The position numbers and the translations under genes were made by a program. From assembly GCA_027886185.1 (NCBI GenBank), contig WOAB01000230.1:1-64000 (forward strand): a stretch of 64,000 bases of DNA. The letters are read 5' to 3'. Below the pieces are notes generated by a model that saw only the letters and a list, made by a program, of their open reading frames with translations, was not told the origin of the DNA and ran no database searches. Source of the DNA: Rheum nobile (taxonomy: Eukaryota; Streptophyta; Magnoliopsida; Caryophyllales; Polygonaceae). Positions 10,263 to 21,333 of the stretch are shown piece by piece. The stretch's first letter is position 1. Every line of letters starts with the position of its first letter.

Positions 10263-12478
10263 TATCTACTTATCCAGGGGTCGTGCTCATCGAGCTGGCC
10301 CACCACAAAGCGTCGCTGCCCTTGACTGCCTGAAACAATCGGGGCTTTCCCCTTGTCCTGAACAGTAGACTGCATAGCAACACTTCATGTAGGCCTTTGC
10401 TGAGGTTGGTTATTATGGCTAACCGATCCTTGATGGGACTTAGCTTCCTGATTCCTCTTCGTGGGGCAGAAGGCTTGTAGATGCCCTTCCTTCCCACAGG
10501 TAAAGCATATTCACTTCTCTTTCCTACACTCATTGCTCTTATGTCCAGGAGTCCCACAGTTGAAACACTGGACATAACCCCTACCCTGACTTGAGCATTG
10601 AGTGAAACCGGACTGGGTCACCTCGGTCCTAGGCCGATTAGATTTGGAGAAGTTGGGAGGCGGAGCTGGACGTTTGAACCCACCACTCTGCTGTTGATTA
10701 CCACAGTTGCTCCCCGATCTCTGTCGGTTATGCTTCATGGTTGACTCCTCCAAAGTCACTTCCAGCTTATAAGCAGCGTCCACATACTGCTCCAGAGTGG
10801 TACAACCATGATGCACCATCAAGGGCTTGAGGTCGGGATTCATCCATTCATGGAAATGCCAGATTTTCTGTTCTTCGCTAGATGCTTCCGCTCCAGCATA
10901 GTACAACAAGTGGTTAAACCTGGTAGCTAGCTCTGTCACCTTCAACCCATCAGTCTTTGGGTATAGAAACTCCTTGGGTTTCTCCTCCCTCATAGCCCGA
11001 GAGAAGAATCGATCAGACATCTTGGTCTTAAATATTGACCAGTTCAGCTCGGGATGATCAGCTAATCCTGTGCTCTCCCACCATTCACTGGCCCCATTGA
11101 TGTGTTCTTGCCTCCGATGACAAGCCAATTGTCAAAGGCGATACCTTTGGATCTAGCCTTGGGCGATAAGTCACGTTGTCTTGCACGAAAGGTTGACAAG
11201 ATGGTGGTGAAGTGAACCCGGTGGAGGTGGTCTGGAAGATCGCGGTGTCGGCGAGGCTGAGTGTCACGTTGAGTGTCCCAATAGCGAAGACGATGTCGAT
11301 GGTGAAGGCGATGGCGAACGCGATGGAAGCGATGGATGGGGCAACTGGATAGCGATGGCGGAAGCGATTTGATGAGGGATAGATGACTTGAAAAGACAAG
11401 TCTTTGGTGTCGTAGCATCGACTGCGGATAAAGGGAGATGCGAAGGAAGACTGGCTTGAAGGTTCAAGCAATTGCCGTAGCGTCGACAACGGAGGGAATG
11501 GGGATGCGAAGATAGAGGGTGACATCCGATCAAGGGAATGAGGATAAACACTCTACTTGAAACCTTGATTAAAATTGAACGTGCTGAAACAAATAACATA
11601 GTTTGACTTAAATACTAGGGCGAGACATCGGATGGGCCAAGTCAAGCCTAGTGGGCTAGCCCATGCAAGCATGCAAAAGGCACAAACCCTAAAATAGAAA
11701 GGACCTGGGCCTCGCGAGTGGATGCACGCAATGCCGGCTGTGATGATCGCGATGTTTCGATGCCGATGGTGGCGAGGACGACGAGTCTTGGGTTGGCATC
11801 TAGGCTTCCTAGGCCAGCAACGACGCGTGCGACAAGTGATACGACGGCGTCCGCGATGGCTTTGGACCTGGACCTTGTCACTGGACCCTCGAGCGAAGGC
11901 TCATGGCTTCTTCCTCGTCTTGGGCCATCATGGGAGGCAGGGTCACATGACCCATCCTTCAGATATAACGAAGCAATATGCATCATTTCAGCCTCAGTAC
12001 ACACACTGTTCTTAAACAAACGCTCCATGTGAAGGAACCAGTATGCCACCTTGATGGGTTCTCCAGTACCGTCATACGGGTCAGGCCTTATGGAGTTGAT
12101 CGCTTTTAGCGCACGACCAAAATTTCCTCCATCTCTCGGAGCACTCATTAGAGGCGGGTTATTTGTTGTATCCTCAACGTCAGTAGTACCCTGAGGGGTT
12201 GGATTCCCTTGGGCTTGCTGAACCCCTGGCCTCACCAACTCAGTGACCACTTGCATTACGATCTGTCTGATTGCCTCTGCAGCAACTGCATTGAAAACTA
12301 TTGGAGCAGCAGGAGGTACCTGTACCCTTTCCCCTCCTATCTGGGGTGGAGTATTCCTTGCTGGGTTGTTGTGGGAACCAGACCCAACTTCCTCCTGGTC
12401 CGTTGCATTTCTAAACTGAATCCGAGAAGCATTACTCGGTCCAGCTGCATGATGTGCGGTGTTTCTAGCGTTCACCAT
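10262..12478 (-). pseudogene. Gag polyprotein of a gypsy-type element, two CCHC knuckles, split by a solo LTR
   Basis: Translation starts at ATG 12478 (MVNARNTAHHAAGPSN), with a disordered N-terminus, then the retrotransposon gag core (FGRALKAINSIRPDPYDGTG, YWFLHMERLF, IASLYLKDG). This is cut at 11950 by an inserted LTR. It resumes at 11092 with ASEWWESTGL, FKTKMSDRFF, RFNHLLYYAG and LEVTLEESTMKHNRQ. A first zinc knuckle CFNCGTPGHKSNEC lies near 10525-10570. After a frameshift and stop near 10511, a second knuckle CFTCGKEGHLQAFC follows near 10460-10505. The reading ends with GQRRFVVGQLDEHDPW near 10280, after one TGA. Gag packages the element RNA in cytoplasmic particles. The missing pol means this copy would depend on proteins supplied in trans. 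Confidence 0.8.
11098..11950 (-). mobile_element. Solo LTR (853 bp) of the TGATGTG family inside gag, TSD CCCAT
   Basis: The target CCCAT is at 11093-11097 and 11951-11955; removing the insert joins LYLKDG to ASEWWES in frame. On the minus strand it starts TCATGTGACC and ends AACACATCA, matching the start (TGATGTGACC) and end (ACACATCA) of the LTRs at 23342-29307 apart from one first-dinucleotide change. Gag frame reads about 100 residues into it, including GPVTRSRSKAIADAV, before a stop at 11648. The plus strand is rich in GCGATG-like words around 11280-11350. Confidence 0.75.
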
Positions 12479-13588
12479 CTGATTGTGTTTACGTATATTA
12501 GATATATACCATCAAATTTAAGTTACAAGTAATAAATACTTAAAGTGCAATAATTGAGGTAGTCGTCTAATAAACTCAACTTTTCATTAATGAAACACAC
12601 ACCAAGTGTCAAACAACAACTGAAAGGGAAATAGGGAAAAAGAACATTAGGAGACTTCTGCTCCATCGTTGTTCAAAATGGGAAAACACTAGGAAGAAAA
12701 CTATGACTGGGCTATTATTCACTGCTTCCTTTCTACCGGAGGTAACTCTTCCTCTGAGTCATTAGTTAACCCCTTCTATTTTGGATCACTTGATCCCTCA
12801 GCAGGCACTGATGGCTCCCTGGACTTGCCCACATCGCCTTTCTGTGGCTGGGAGCTTCGCCATCTTTGCCCCCAAAGATCCTCATTGTCGGGCTGATTCA
12901 GAATCCAGAAAAACTCTTCCCACTCCTTGTGGAAGGGATCCAATGGCTCCTTCTCGTCCTCTGGATCCTCCATTGAGTCCTCATCTTCATTAGAGACCTC
13001 GGGGGTAGAGGTTTGCTTGGATTGCACTTCTCTTTCTTCCCCGCTCTCGACTCGGATTCTTCAGTCAACGGGGTGAACTTTAGCACCGATCCGCCGACCA
13101 CTGGAACTTCTACAGAATCAGGCTCTGACTTAATTGTCGGAGTGGTCTCAGATTCATCTTGGGTCTTAAGTTGGGCTCTAGGGAATACCATTGTATGTGA
13201 AGAGACAAGGAGAGATTTAGAACTTTCTTGTTTATAGAAATTCTATCTTCCATAACAAACAGGAATGATCGGACTACGAACGTTGGCAGAAGTTTCAAAA
13301 ACATCTCTTCCACAAAACTGTTAAGGTAAACTGAAACTCGTTTGTTAAATCTGAAAGTCTTTTCCACAAAACTTGTTAAAAACAAATCGAGACTCGTTGG
13401 TTAATTCTGTTTCTACTAAATTATTGTGATTTAAAATCTACTTCAAAAACGTTTTTATCTTTAAACCTTACTTAGGGCCTATGGTAAAGAAATCCTATAC
13501 ACAAAGTTTTTGTTTTATAAAACCCCAAATAAACGCAAAATGGTTTAAAAGTTTAGAGTTTTAAAACTTTTAGCTCTGAAACCAAATC
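12479..13588 (-). pseudogene. 5' leader of the right element with a small acidic ORF (12776-13191) and primer site
   Basis: ATG at 13191 opens MVFPRAQLKTQDESETT with repeated Glu/Asp and Ser/Thr. A one-base shift near 13030 is needed to continue into TPEVSNEDEDSMEDPEDEKE and on to the stop at 12776, giving about 138 residues in all. I do not recognise a domain. Its place between primer site and gag fits the small accessory ORFs some plant gypsy elements carry. The primer site (minus strand TGGTTTCAGAGC) is at 13573-13584, directly against the LTR edge. The 300 bp between 12479 and 12775 hold no clear gene. Confidence 0.45.
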
Positions 13589-15766
13589 TGTAATACCCCC
13601 AAAATACCTTTTGGAAATATTACCGCCAGTGACCTCAGATTACACATCTGGGGTCACCCAAGGCTTAACCATTTTATAACAAACTGTAAAATAACATAAA
13701 CTTTATTAAATGACATACAACTGCCCAAATAATATTTTATTTCAAATGTTGGAATTATAATTCGATAACAAAATCGAGTACAAATATTTATTATAGTGGA
13801 AGTCTTTAGAATAAAATGACTCAACAGGTCTTGACCTTGCGATCTTACGCCTAAGATCTCAACCTTGGAATATCACAGAACAACGCCAACTGCCTTCAAG
13901 TCGAGTCCTTGCCTTTACTGATGCGGGAACTTTATCTGATGTGCCGTATGAGACGGATGACACCAGCCAACCATGCAAAGGAAAATAACCGGTTGGTTAG
14001 TCTAATGAAAGACTATGCAAGGGTAGAAATAAAAAGGTTCTAGTGATCGTAACCGTTTTACTATCATTGTTCCTCGAATAATAACCGAAGGAACGATACA
14101 TAATCCATAACTTTCACGGAATGATAGAAGAAGATATGTATTGAAAAGAAGACTCCAAAGGAATTGAGTCTTAAAGGAAACATATGACAACTGTTTGAGA
14201 ACGTTATAGTTTTCACACAAGCGTTTAAAAACGACTTGATCATTTGGGTCAACGACCAACCTCACCGCACAATGTGATTCGAGATTGGAAAGAAGACTTA
14301 CTCTAACCGAAGTCCGGGCGGGTTCCAAGTTGTACTTCTCGCCCGAAGGTTCATTAATTATGTGCATAACCGCACTTATCTTATTAAATTACAAAACGTA
14401 TATTCACGTTAAAGCTTTTATTATATATATATCATCTCGACACGAGAGATATCTTGGGTACATTTCTCGAATGTTTGGCACCAGCTGAGTACACCACCAC
14501 CTATATTCGGATAGGTGTAGGTCATGACCAGAAAGGGTGTTAGGGCACTTACTTCCTAAATCACCACAGTTATAAAGAAACGACTAATCCTCGTAAGGAA
14601 TTAGCGTTCCTATGAATACTCGTGCTAAACTAGCATTTAAGTTCACATTTAAATCCACACCATATCCATCACGGAAAAATAACATGTACAATAACGTTGT
14701 TTCTAGCAATATATACAACCTATTATAGTATCATATTTTATCACATCATTTTATAAAATCTGTTCCCAAATGAAACAACACTTCACCCCATTTTAATTAA
14801 CAATCAAGTAATTGATAATTAAAAGAAATATGGAATGATAAGCAAGAGCGAAACACCATTTTCCTTAATCTAGATGAATTGACGATGTCGGGTTTCAGGA
14901 TCTGGAAACTGGAATCTGGTTACGGATTCCTACGACAACGACGAAACAATGCCGGAACCCTAAGTTAGATTCGGCACGAACGAATAAATGAAATGAACGA
15001 AATACGATATGAATCGAAAGGGACAAAAGCCTTGGCCGTGACCGTGGTTGTCCAAGCCACGATTGTGTTTGCTAAGGCAAGCCGCGGTCGCGGTTTGGAC
15101 TTCCGCGGTCGCGGAATTCTGGGCAGAGTCGCGATCACGGAATTCATCCCCGCAATCGCGGATCCCCCTTCCGACGCGAATCCCATTCGGCTTCGAGGCT
15201 TACCGACAATGCAACGACCACTTCTTGGCTCGAACGAGGGCTCACCACGACCACCACTACTTCCTAGCCTCCAAGACACCTCCGGCGACACCACAAATTC
15301 CAACGACACTCCGACGAAGGCAAGAACTCCGGCGAGGGCACAAAAATGAGAAGGAGAGAGGGATTGGGAGTTATGGATGCAGATTCCGGTGGTGGGAGGT
15401 TCCTATTTATAGGAAAAAGGGGAGCTCAACGCCGAGAAAACCAATCGATCGGCATCCCCATCGGCGAAACGGCGGCACCCGAACCGGCGAAACGCGAGAG
15501 AATTGAAGGCGACGATAAACAGCGTTTCCGCGGTCGCGGAAACACTTCTGCGGTTGCGGAAATGCCGCGATCACGTCTATTGGCCTCTGGTCGTGGTCTT
15601 GGCTAGATCCTATTTTTAGCACTTCTAAAAATAGTCTAAGACCCCATACACCTTAACGTATATCATTACGTTCAAATGATCTTAATGAGATTACAGAAGC
15701 TTATAGAAATTTCCCATCATGTCTTTCATACAAAACGACAGTTCAGGACTTTTAGGGGTTATTACA
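13589..15766 (-). mobile_element. 5' LTR (2178 bp) of the tandem gypsy-like array
   Basis: Plus strand TGTAATACCCCC to GGGGTTATTACA, uninterrupted, and the reference for reconstructing the split copy at 1296-8143. The TATA box CCTATTTATAGG is at 15402-15413. GC-rich dyads lie at 15082-15093, 15103-15114 and 15525-15542. The 5 bp to its right, GTATC (15767-15771), should be the target duplication; its partner must lie left of the window, because the array's left end is not present. Open frames in 14993-15506 are composition artefacts of the GC-rich leader. Confidence 0.9.
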
Positions 15767-16625
15767 GTATCCACATTTTTGCCATTCAAGTCTGCATCAA
15801 GGCGAGTGATAGGAGAAATAGGGATATCAATAGGTTTAAAGTTATCCATATCATACTTCTTCAACAGTTCCTTGATGTATTTTTGTTGGTGTACTATTGT
15901 TCCCTCAGAAGATGAAGAGACTTGTAATCTAAGGAATAAGGACAATTTCCCTATCATACTCATCTCAAATTCACTCCTTATGAGATTTTTGAATTTCTCT
16001 ACGAGGGCAGGGTTAGTGGAACCAAAAATAATATCATCAACATAGACTTGAACTACGAGAATCTCACCTTTGTGTTCCAAGAGGAACAGTATCTTGTCGA
16101 TCGCACCACGTCTATATCCATTGGAGAGAAGGAATTGTGCCAACCTGTCATACCAAGCACGAGGTGCTTGCTTAAGGCCATACAGTGCCTTGTCCAGTGC
16201 ATACACATGGTCAGGGCGATCTACGTCTTCAAAGCCAGGGGGTTATTTCACATACACTTCTTCTTGGAGGTAGCCATTGAGGAAGGCTGTCTTGACATCC
16301 ATTTGGTATAGTGTGAAACCTTTGAAGGCAGCATAAGTGATGAGAAGTCGAATGGCTTCGATGCGGGCGACTGGAGAATATGTCTCATCACAGTCTATTC
16401 CTTCTTGTTGGTTGTATCACTGAGCAACCAGTCTTGCCTTGTTCCTTGTCACAGTTTCAGAGTCATCAAGATTTTTCCTGAATACCCAATGAGTACCAAT
16501 ATCATGTTTGTTCTTATGCAAGGGAACTAGTCTTCACACCTTGTTCCTCTCAAATTGATGTAGTTCTTCTTGCATAGCCACGATCCAATCTGGTTCCTTC
16601 AATGCTTCCTTGATATTCTTTGTCT
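15767..16625 (-). pseudogene. Copia reverse transcriptase, C-terminal part missing, interrupted by the gypsy array
   Basis: Reading leftward: ALKEPDWIVAMQEELHQFERN, HWVFRKNLDD, RIEAIRLLITYAAFKGF, QMDVKTAFLNGYLQEEVYV, then ALYGLKQAPRAWYDRL and the catalytic box VQVYVDDIIFGSTN at about 16020-16060. It ends at GKNVDT where the inserted LTR begins. The motif order is that of Ty1/copia RT_2 (RNA-directed DNA synthesis in the particle). Stops interrupt it (for example in KARLVAQ*YNQQEG and EVYVK*PPG). RNase H and the 3' LTR are not in the window; they should be left of position 1. Confidence 0.85.
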
Positions 16626-18148
16626 CTACAAAAGAGATAAAAGCATAGAAAGCACGGAAGTTTTAGAGTTGAGAACGTGTACCTCTTTGGTCGAAGGGTG
16701 TGAGGAGAGCGTCAACTGGATGGCTCTTTGTAATTCTGGAACTCTTTGATACTGGAAGTGGAGGGATATGAGGAAGATCGGCATTAGCTGTTGCGGTTGA
16801 TGTTGAAGGCAGATGAACATCAGCAGCTTCCGAAGTTGGAATCATCACTCACAACTTTTGAGTGTTCATCGAAGACGATATGAATGCTTTCTTCGATTTT
16901 CTGGGTTCTCTTGTTGTAGATTTTGTAAGCCTTGCTTGATTTAGCATATCCTAGGAAGATTCCTTCATCACTACGTGCATCAAACTTCCCCAGGTTGTCT
17001 TTCCCATTGTTATGAATGAAGAACCTGCAACCAAAAGCACGCAAGTGGGAAATATTGGGCTTGCGATCCCTGATTAGTTCATAAGCAATTTTATTGAGTA
17101 ACGGTCAAAGCATGGAGCGATTGAGGATGTAGCAGGATGTATTGATTGCTTCAGCCCAGAAGATTTGAGGGAGATTGCTAGCGATATGCAGTGTTCTAGC
17201 CATGTCATCCAAGGTTATGTTCTTCCTTTCAACCACTCCATTCTGATGTGGCGTCCTAGGAGCCGAAAAGTTATGAGAGATGCCATGTTCCCTACAGTAA
17301 TCAAGGAACATTGCATTCTCAAACTCCGTTCCATGGTCAGATCGAATGGCGCTGAGCTTTTGACCCAAATTTGTCTCCACATTCTTGATGAAAGACTCAA
17401 ATGTCTCGAATACATGTACCTTAGAAGAGAGAAAGATTGTCCATGTAAATCTAGAATAATCATCGACAATAACAAACACATACCTGTTCCCAGCATGACT
17501 CCTTATCCTCATGGGAACACAGAGATCCATATGGATCAATTCCAGAGGGCGAGAAGTAGTGACATATGGCTTGCTCTTGAAAGAGGAACGTGTTTGCTTC
17601 CCTCTTACATAGTTTTCACAAACTCCATGTGTCTCAGGTTTGACGTTTGGGAGACCATGAACAAGTTCCTTCTTGTGAAGTTTGTGGATGAGTTTAAGAT
17701 TAGCATGTCCTAGCCTCATGTGCCACAGTTCCGTCTCTTCAGCTAGAGACGTAAAGCATAGTTCCCTCGTAGGCTTGAACTTGGTGTCAACAATATATAC
17801 ATCATTGAATCGGACACCCTTTAACACAACTTCCTTGGTTTTTCTGTTCCTTACGTAGCAGTCTTGAGACGTGAAGACAGTCTCATTGTCTCCTTGATCG
17901 CACAGTTGAGCTACACTTAACAAATTAAAACCAAGTTGATGAACCAAACTAACCTCTTTTATCTTTATGTTTGAATTCAAAGCAGCTTCTCCTATTCCTA
18001 CTATCGCTCTACATCGTTTGTCTCCAAGGGACACTGTTCCCTTAGCGTATCGCTGAAGTGAGGTGAGATGATCTTTATTTCCAGTCATATGGCATGAGCA
18101 TGCACTATCAATGAAACACCTGTTTTTCCCCCTCACTTCATCCTGCAA
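16626..18148 (-). pseudogene. Copia protease end, GAG-pre-integrase and integrase
   Basis: The open stretch 18148-17105 contains CFIDSACSCHMTGNKDHL (the copia protease-site block, where a DSG triad is expected but DSA is read). Next come the GAG-pre-integrase pattern LWHMRLGHANLKLIHKL and the integrase core ELIHMDLCVPM, FVIVDDYSRFTW, IRSDHGTEFEN, APRTPHQNGVVERKN, with catalytic D, D and E in order. A stop precedes the C-terminal segment LRAFGCRFFIHNNG and GIFLGYAKSSKAYKIYN (17044-16820). Role: cutting the polyprotein and inserting cDNA into host DNA. It is contiguous with gag on the right and RT on the left, so this is one element. Broken by several stops. Confidence 0.85.
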
Positions 18149-20263
18149 TTAAGAGAGTTCGTGTTTAGCGACCCATGCAAGCTTGGCTTTACCTGGTTGT
18201 TTAGAGACAAAATGATATTCTCTAGGCTTAGCATGAAACATATCAGGAGATGCATCAAAATCATTCAGATCAACATTGTTACTTCTACTGTTCATGCGTT
18301 GTGTGCTCTCTTCAGTGAACTTTTGTTTCTTAGCACAATTTCTCACAACATGACCGTTGTTCTCACAATGCTAGCAAATCTTATAGTAATCCCCCAAGGT
18401 GTACTTACGGTTTGGGATAGTCATCCTACGTTGCTTGGCTATAATTGGGTTAGGTGTACTAGGCAGATTTCCTTGGGATTGGATGAGATACATCTTATGG
18501 GCAGATTGACCTTTGTACCAGGATTGAGTTTCACTCAGCCCACTCTCTAGAGTTTTCACATGCTCTTCTAGGTAAGAGTTCATATCCTTAGAACTCTGGA
18601 GTTCCCTATCCTTCAACTCTCTAAGCTCGGGTATGGTTAACTCATGTTCCTCACTCTCTTGTTTTTTACCTTTGTAACCCACACCATACTTGGACTCAAC
18701 AAAGATAATCCATTCCTCTTTAAGTTTCTGCTCAACTAGAATAGAGTGAATTTTATCAATCTGAGCTTTCATCTAAGACAGTTCCATTTCAGTGCTAGAG
18801 GAACTAGGTTCACTGTGAGTAGCATCGCACTTAACACAAGGAATAACAGAGGAACTAGCAATTCTAGAAAGAGATTCATTCAACTTAATGCATTTATCCT
18901 CAGCATTATTCAGATCAGTTTGAGTCTTAAGATTTTCATTATACATGCTTTTAATGAGAGAGATCAAAGACTTTTTATCATATTTAATTAGAGACTCAAA
19001 GAAGGTTTTGGGATCTACCTCTTGTTCCTCAATGGATGACTTTAGAGTCATTGCGCACATCTTGTGGTTATTCTGTGCCTTTGGCTCATCATCATTAGTC
19101 TTGATATCTCCATCTTGAATGATTTTCCAGCTATCTTCATCAGAATTATTTATCCAAGATGTAAATTGTTGTTTCCATTGCTTGTATTGCTCTTGGATGA
19201 GGACCGGTGACTTCTGTTCTTCGCTAGATGATTGCAGAGTCATGGCACACATCTTGTTGTTACCCCATGCCTCTGGCTCATCATCATCAGAGTTAGCATT
19301 ATCATCACCCTAGACAGCAATGAAAGCTTTCTTCTTGTCGTTCCCAGAATTGTCACCATTGGTGTCTGGGTTGTTCCCCTTGGGACACTTGTTAGCATAG
19401 TGACCCTTGTCCTTGCAATTGTAGCATGTAACATCCTTGATATCACGTTTCTCACCATTGTTCCCATCATTCCTGAATGATCTACCCTTCTGATAGAGAG
19501 ACCGCATGGCCTTGGTGAGAAGGGCAGTTTTTGGATCCATACCATCCAAGTTATCATCTTTGTTGCTTTCTATCATCTCAACAGCGTTTCCAACCATCAA
19601 GGCTATGCCTTTAGGCTTAACATACTTGTCTTCTTCATCATACTTTTTGATTTTTCCAAACACCTCATGAAGTGTGAGAGAGAGGGTATTGGGATTCTCC
19701 TTGAGAATAACTTTGGTCATCTTGTGCCTTGGAGGAAGTCCATCAATGATGATGAGAACTTTCTCCTTGGGAAGAATATATTCATCTTTGACCTCATGAG
19801 CAGTGAGTCGAGCGGTGATTTCCTCAAATCTAGATTGGTAAGAGGAAACAGTCTCACCGTTGATCATGGCGAAGTTGTGTAAGTCCTTCTTGGCTTGAAA
19901 GCGATCGATCTCTCGAAGATCAGAACTTCCCATGTGCATCTGCTTCAGGGCTGCCCACATCTCTTTGGCCGTTGCGCAGGACAGCAACTTAGATGCATCT
20001 TCAGCACTGATGGCGTTGTTGATGAACATCTGTGCCTTTGAGTTTTTCTCCATGATTCTAAAATCATCTTGACTCCAGGGCGTTGTTCCCTTGAGCACTC
20101 CTTCGGCAAATTTTTCATCACCTACCTCAACGACTCTCCAACATTGGTAGTCATTACTCTTCATCCAGGCGGTGAAGAGATCCTTCCAGTGTTGAAACTT
20201 ACCACCGATGGGCAGGAACGGTGGCTTGTTGTTCCCAATTTCGACTTCATGAGTAGACTACAT
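18149..20263 (-). pseudogene. Copia gag, Sirevirus-like, with two CCHC knuckles
   Basis: The natural start is ATG at 20263, but codon 2 is TAG. The frame then gives EVEIGNNKPPFLPIGGKFQHW and a long intact stretch to 19310: WSQDDFRIMEKNSKAQMFI, ATAKEMWAALKQMHMG, LREIDRFQAKKDLHNFAMI, then knuckle CYNCKDKGHYANKC near 19380-19425. A stop at 19310 is followed by a coiled, Asp/Glu/Lys-rich spacer (19252-18371). A second knuckle (C..HCENNGHVVRNC, 18340-18385) has a stop just inside it. A long gag with spacer and a second knuckle suggests the SIRE/Maximus branch; that placement is inference. Confidence 0.85.
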
Positions 20264-20324
20264 TGTTACATGTGAATCTGTAAAGAAAACACACAATCTA
20301 GAGCTAACTTGCTCTGATACCAAT
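20264..20324 (-). promoter_or_regulatory. Copia leader with initiator-Met primer-binding site
   Basis: The minus strand reads TGGTATCAGAGC at 20311-20322, a perfect match to the common plant retroelement primer site, two bases from the LTR end. The ATG of gag is 48 bp further on. Confidence 0.85.
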
Positions 20325-21251
20325 TGTGGAATTATAGTATGTTAGACAGGGAACAGTGTGAGTGTTCCCCGTGCAGCGGAAATAATATAGATTCAAAAGT
20401 AGCAATGAACAATGTTCCTTATAGAGGAAACTCTATCAATCAACTAGTTGAAAAGAGAAAAACCTCTACCTCTAGGTGTTACCCTAGTAGGATTTCAAAC
20501 GTATACTTGTATTATTAAGAAGTTGTACAATCTCACAAGTCTTCTCTCCACCTATTCTCACACAAATCCTAAGCTTCTAGACCTTGAGTGCAATTAACTC
20601 TCAATGACACAAGAACACAACAAAGAACCTAAGCAAGAACTAAGCCCGTACCTTGCCTTGGATCTTCGATCTCAACTTTGTAGTAGCTCCTTGGTATGCT
20701 TCGATGGTTGTAGCTGAGATTGCCTTTTCCTAAGACAAACTCATCTATTTTTAGTCTCGGACAAGATCCTCTTACCAAATACCTAGATAATCTATCAATC
20801 GTTATACAAGGTAACAGTGTAAGATTTTCTTTCCAACTAAACAATTCAGCTTAAGATCACATAGTTTCCATATAAAAACTTTCCTAAGACTCGCTATCTA
20901 ACTCTTCTCTTTCCAAGTAAATCTTCAAATCTCGTTTCCTTGTGTAGTGATCTTCACCTGGTGACAGCTGACAACTTCTGCTTACATGCATTGTTCCATA
21001 AACGTTGTTTCCATGTATAAAAGTTTCCTTCGATGAAATCTATGCGCTTTTCATATTTCCAATTAGCATCCGCGTAACCGTTCCTTGTTGCCACAACGTT
21101 CTGTTGCACTCCTCTGCTTTCTCTTCTTCACATGATTTCCATTGTTCCCTAATTCTTTCATAAAACCTGAAACTCATAGGAACAACAAAAACCATAAAAC
21201 CTAATGGTGTTTATCATCATCAAAACCATAGGGAACGTCAAGGTTCCAACA
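20325..21251 (-). mobile_element. 5' LTR (927 bp) of the copia element
   Basis: On the plus strand it runs TGTGGAATTATAG to GGTTCCAACA, i.e. TGTTGGAACC to ATTCCACA on the element's own strand, and abuts the primer site at 20311-20322. The 5 bp beyond it, ATTTA (21252-21256), should be the target duplication; the partner is off-window. No ORF within it is credible. Confidence 0.85.
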
Positions 21252-21333
21252 ATTTATCTCGGCGTATCCATAGGCGGTACTATGACGAGTTATTTGTGAG
21301 GAAGTATGGTACCGTGTATTTGTCATACGTTAT
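21252..21333. other. Older target DNA to the left of a solo LTR
   Basis: This and 22626-22922 are one piece split by the solo LTR at 21334-22620. Rejoined, the plus strand has a short open frame (for example SRRIHRRYYDELFVRKYG, then VYLSYVISVPMDI and a stop). It looks coding-like but I recognise nothing. The AT-rich remainder to 22922 holds no gene I can support. Confidence 0.3.

Noticed and set aside
11718..12032. Plus-strand ORFs over the gag/LTR junction
   Set aside because: They cross the solo-LTR boundary and the coding gag on the other strand; no domain.
14993..15606. Overlapping Arg/Pro/Ser-rich ORFs (also at 3350-3689 and 7453-7902)
   Set aside because: They fall in GC-rich LTR leaders, occur in several frames at once and are not frame-conserved between LTR copies.
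17165..17713. 182-residue plus-strand ORF
   Set aside because: Antisense shadow of the copia integrase, whose motifs are unambiguous.
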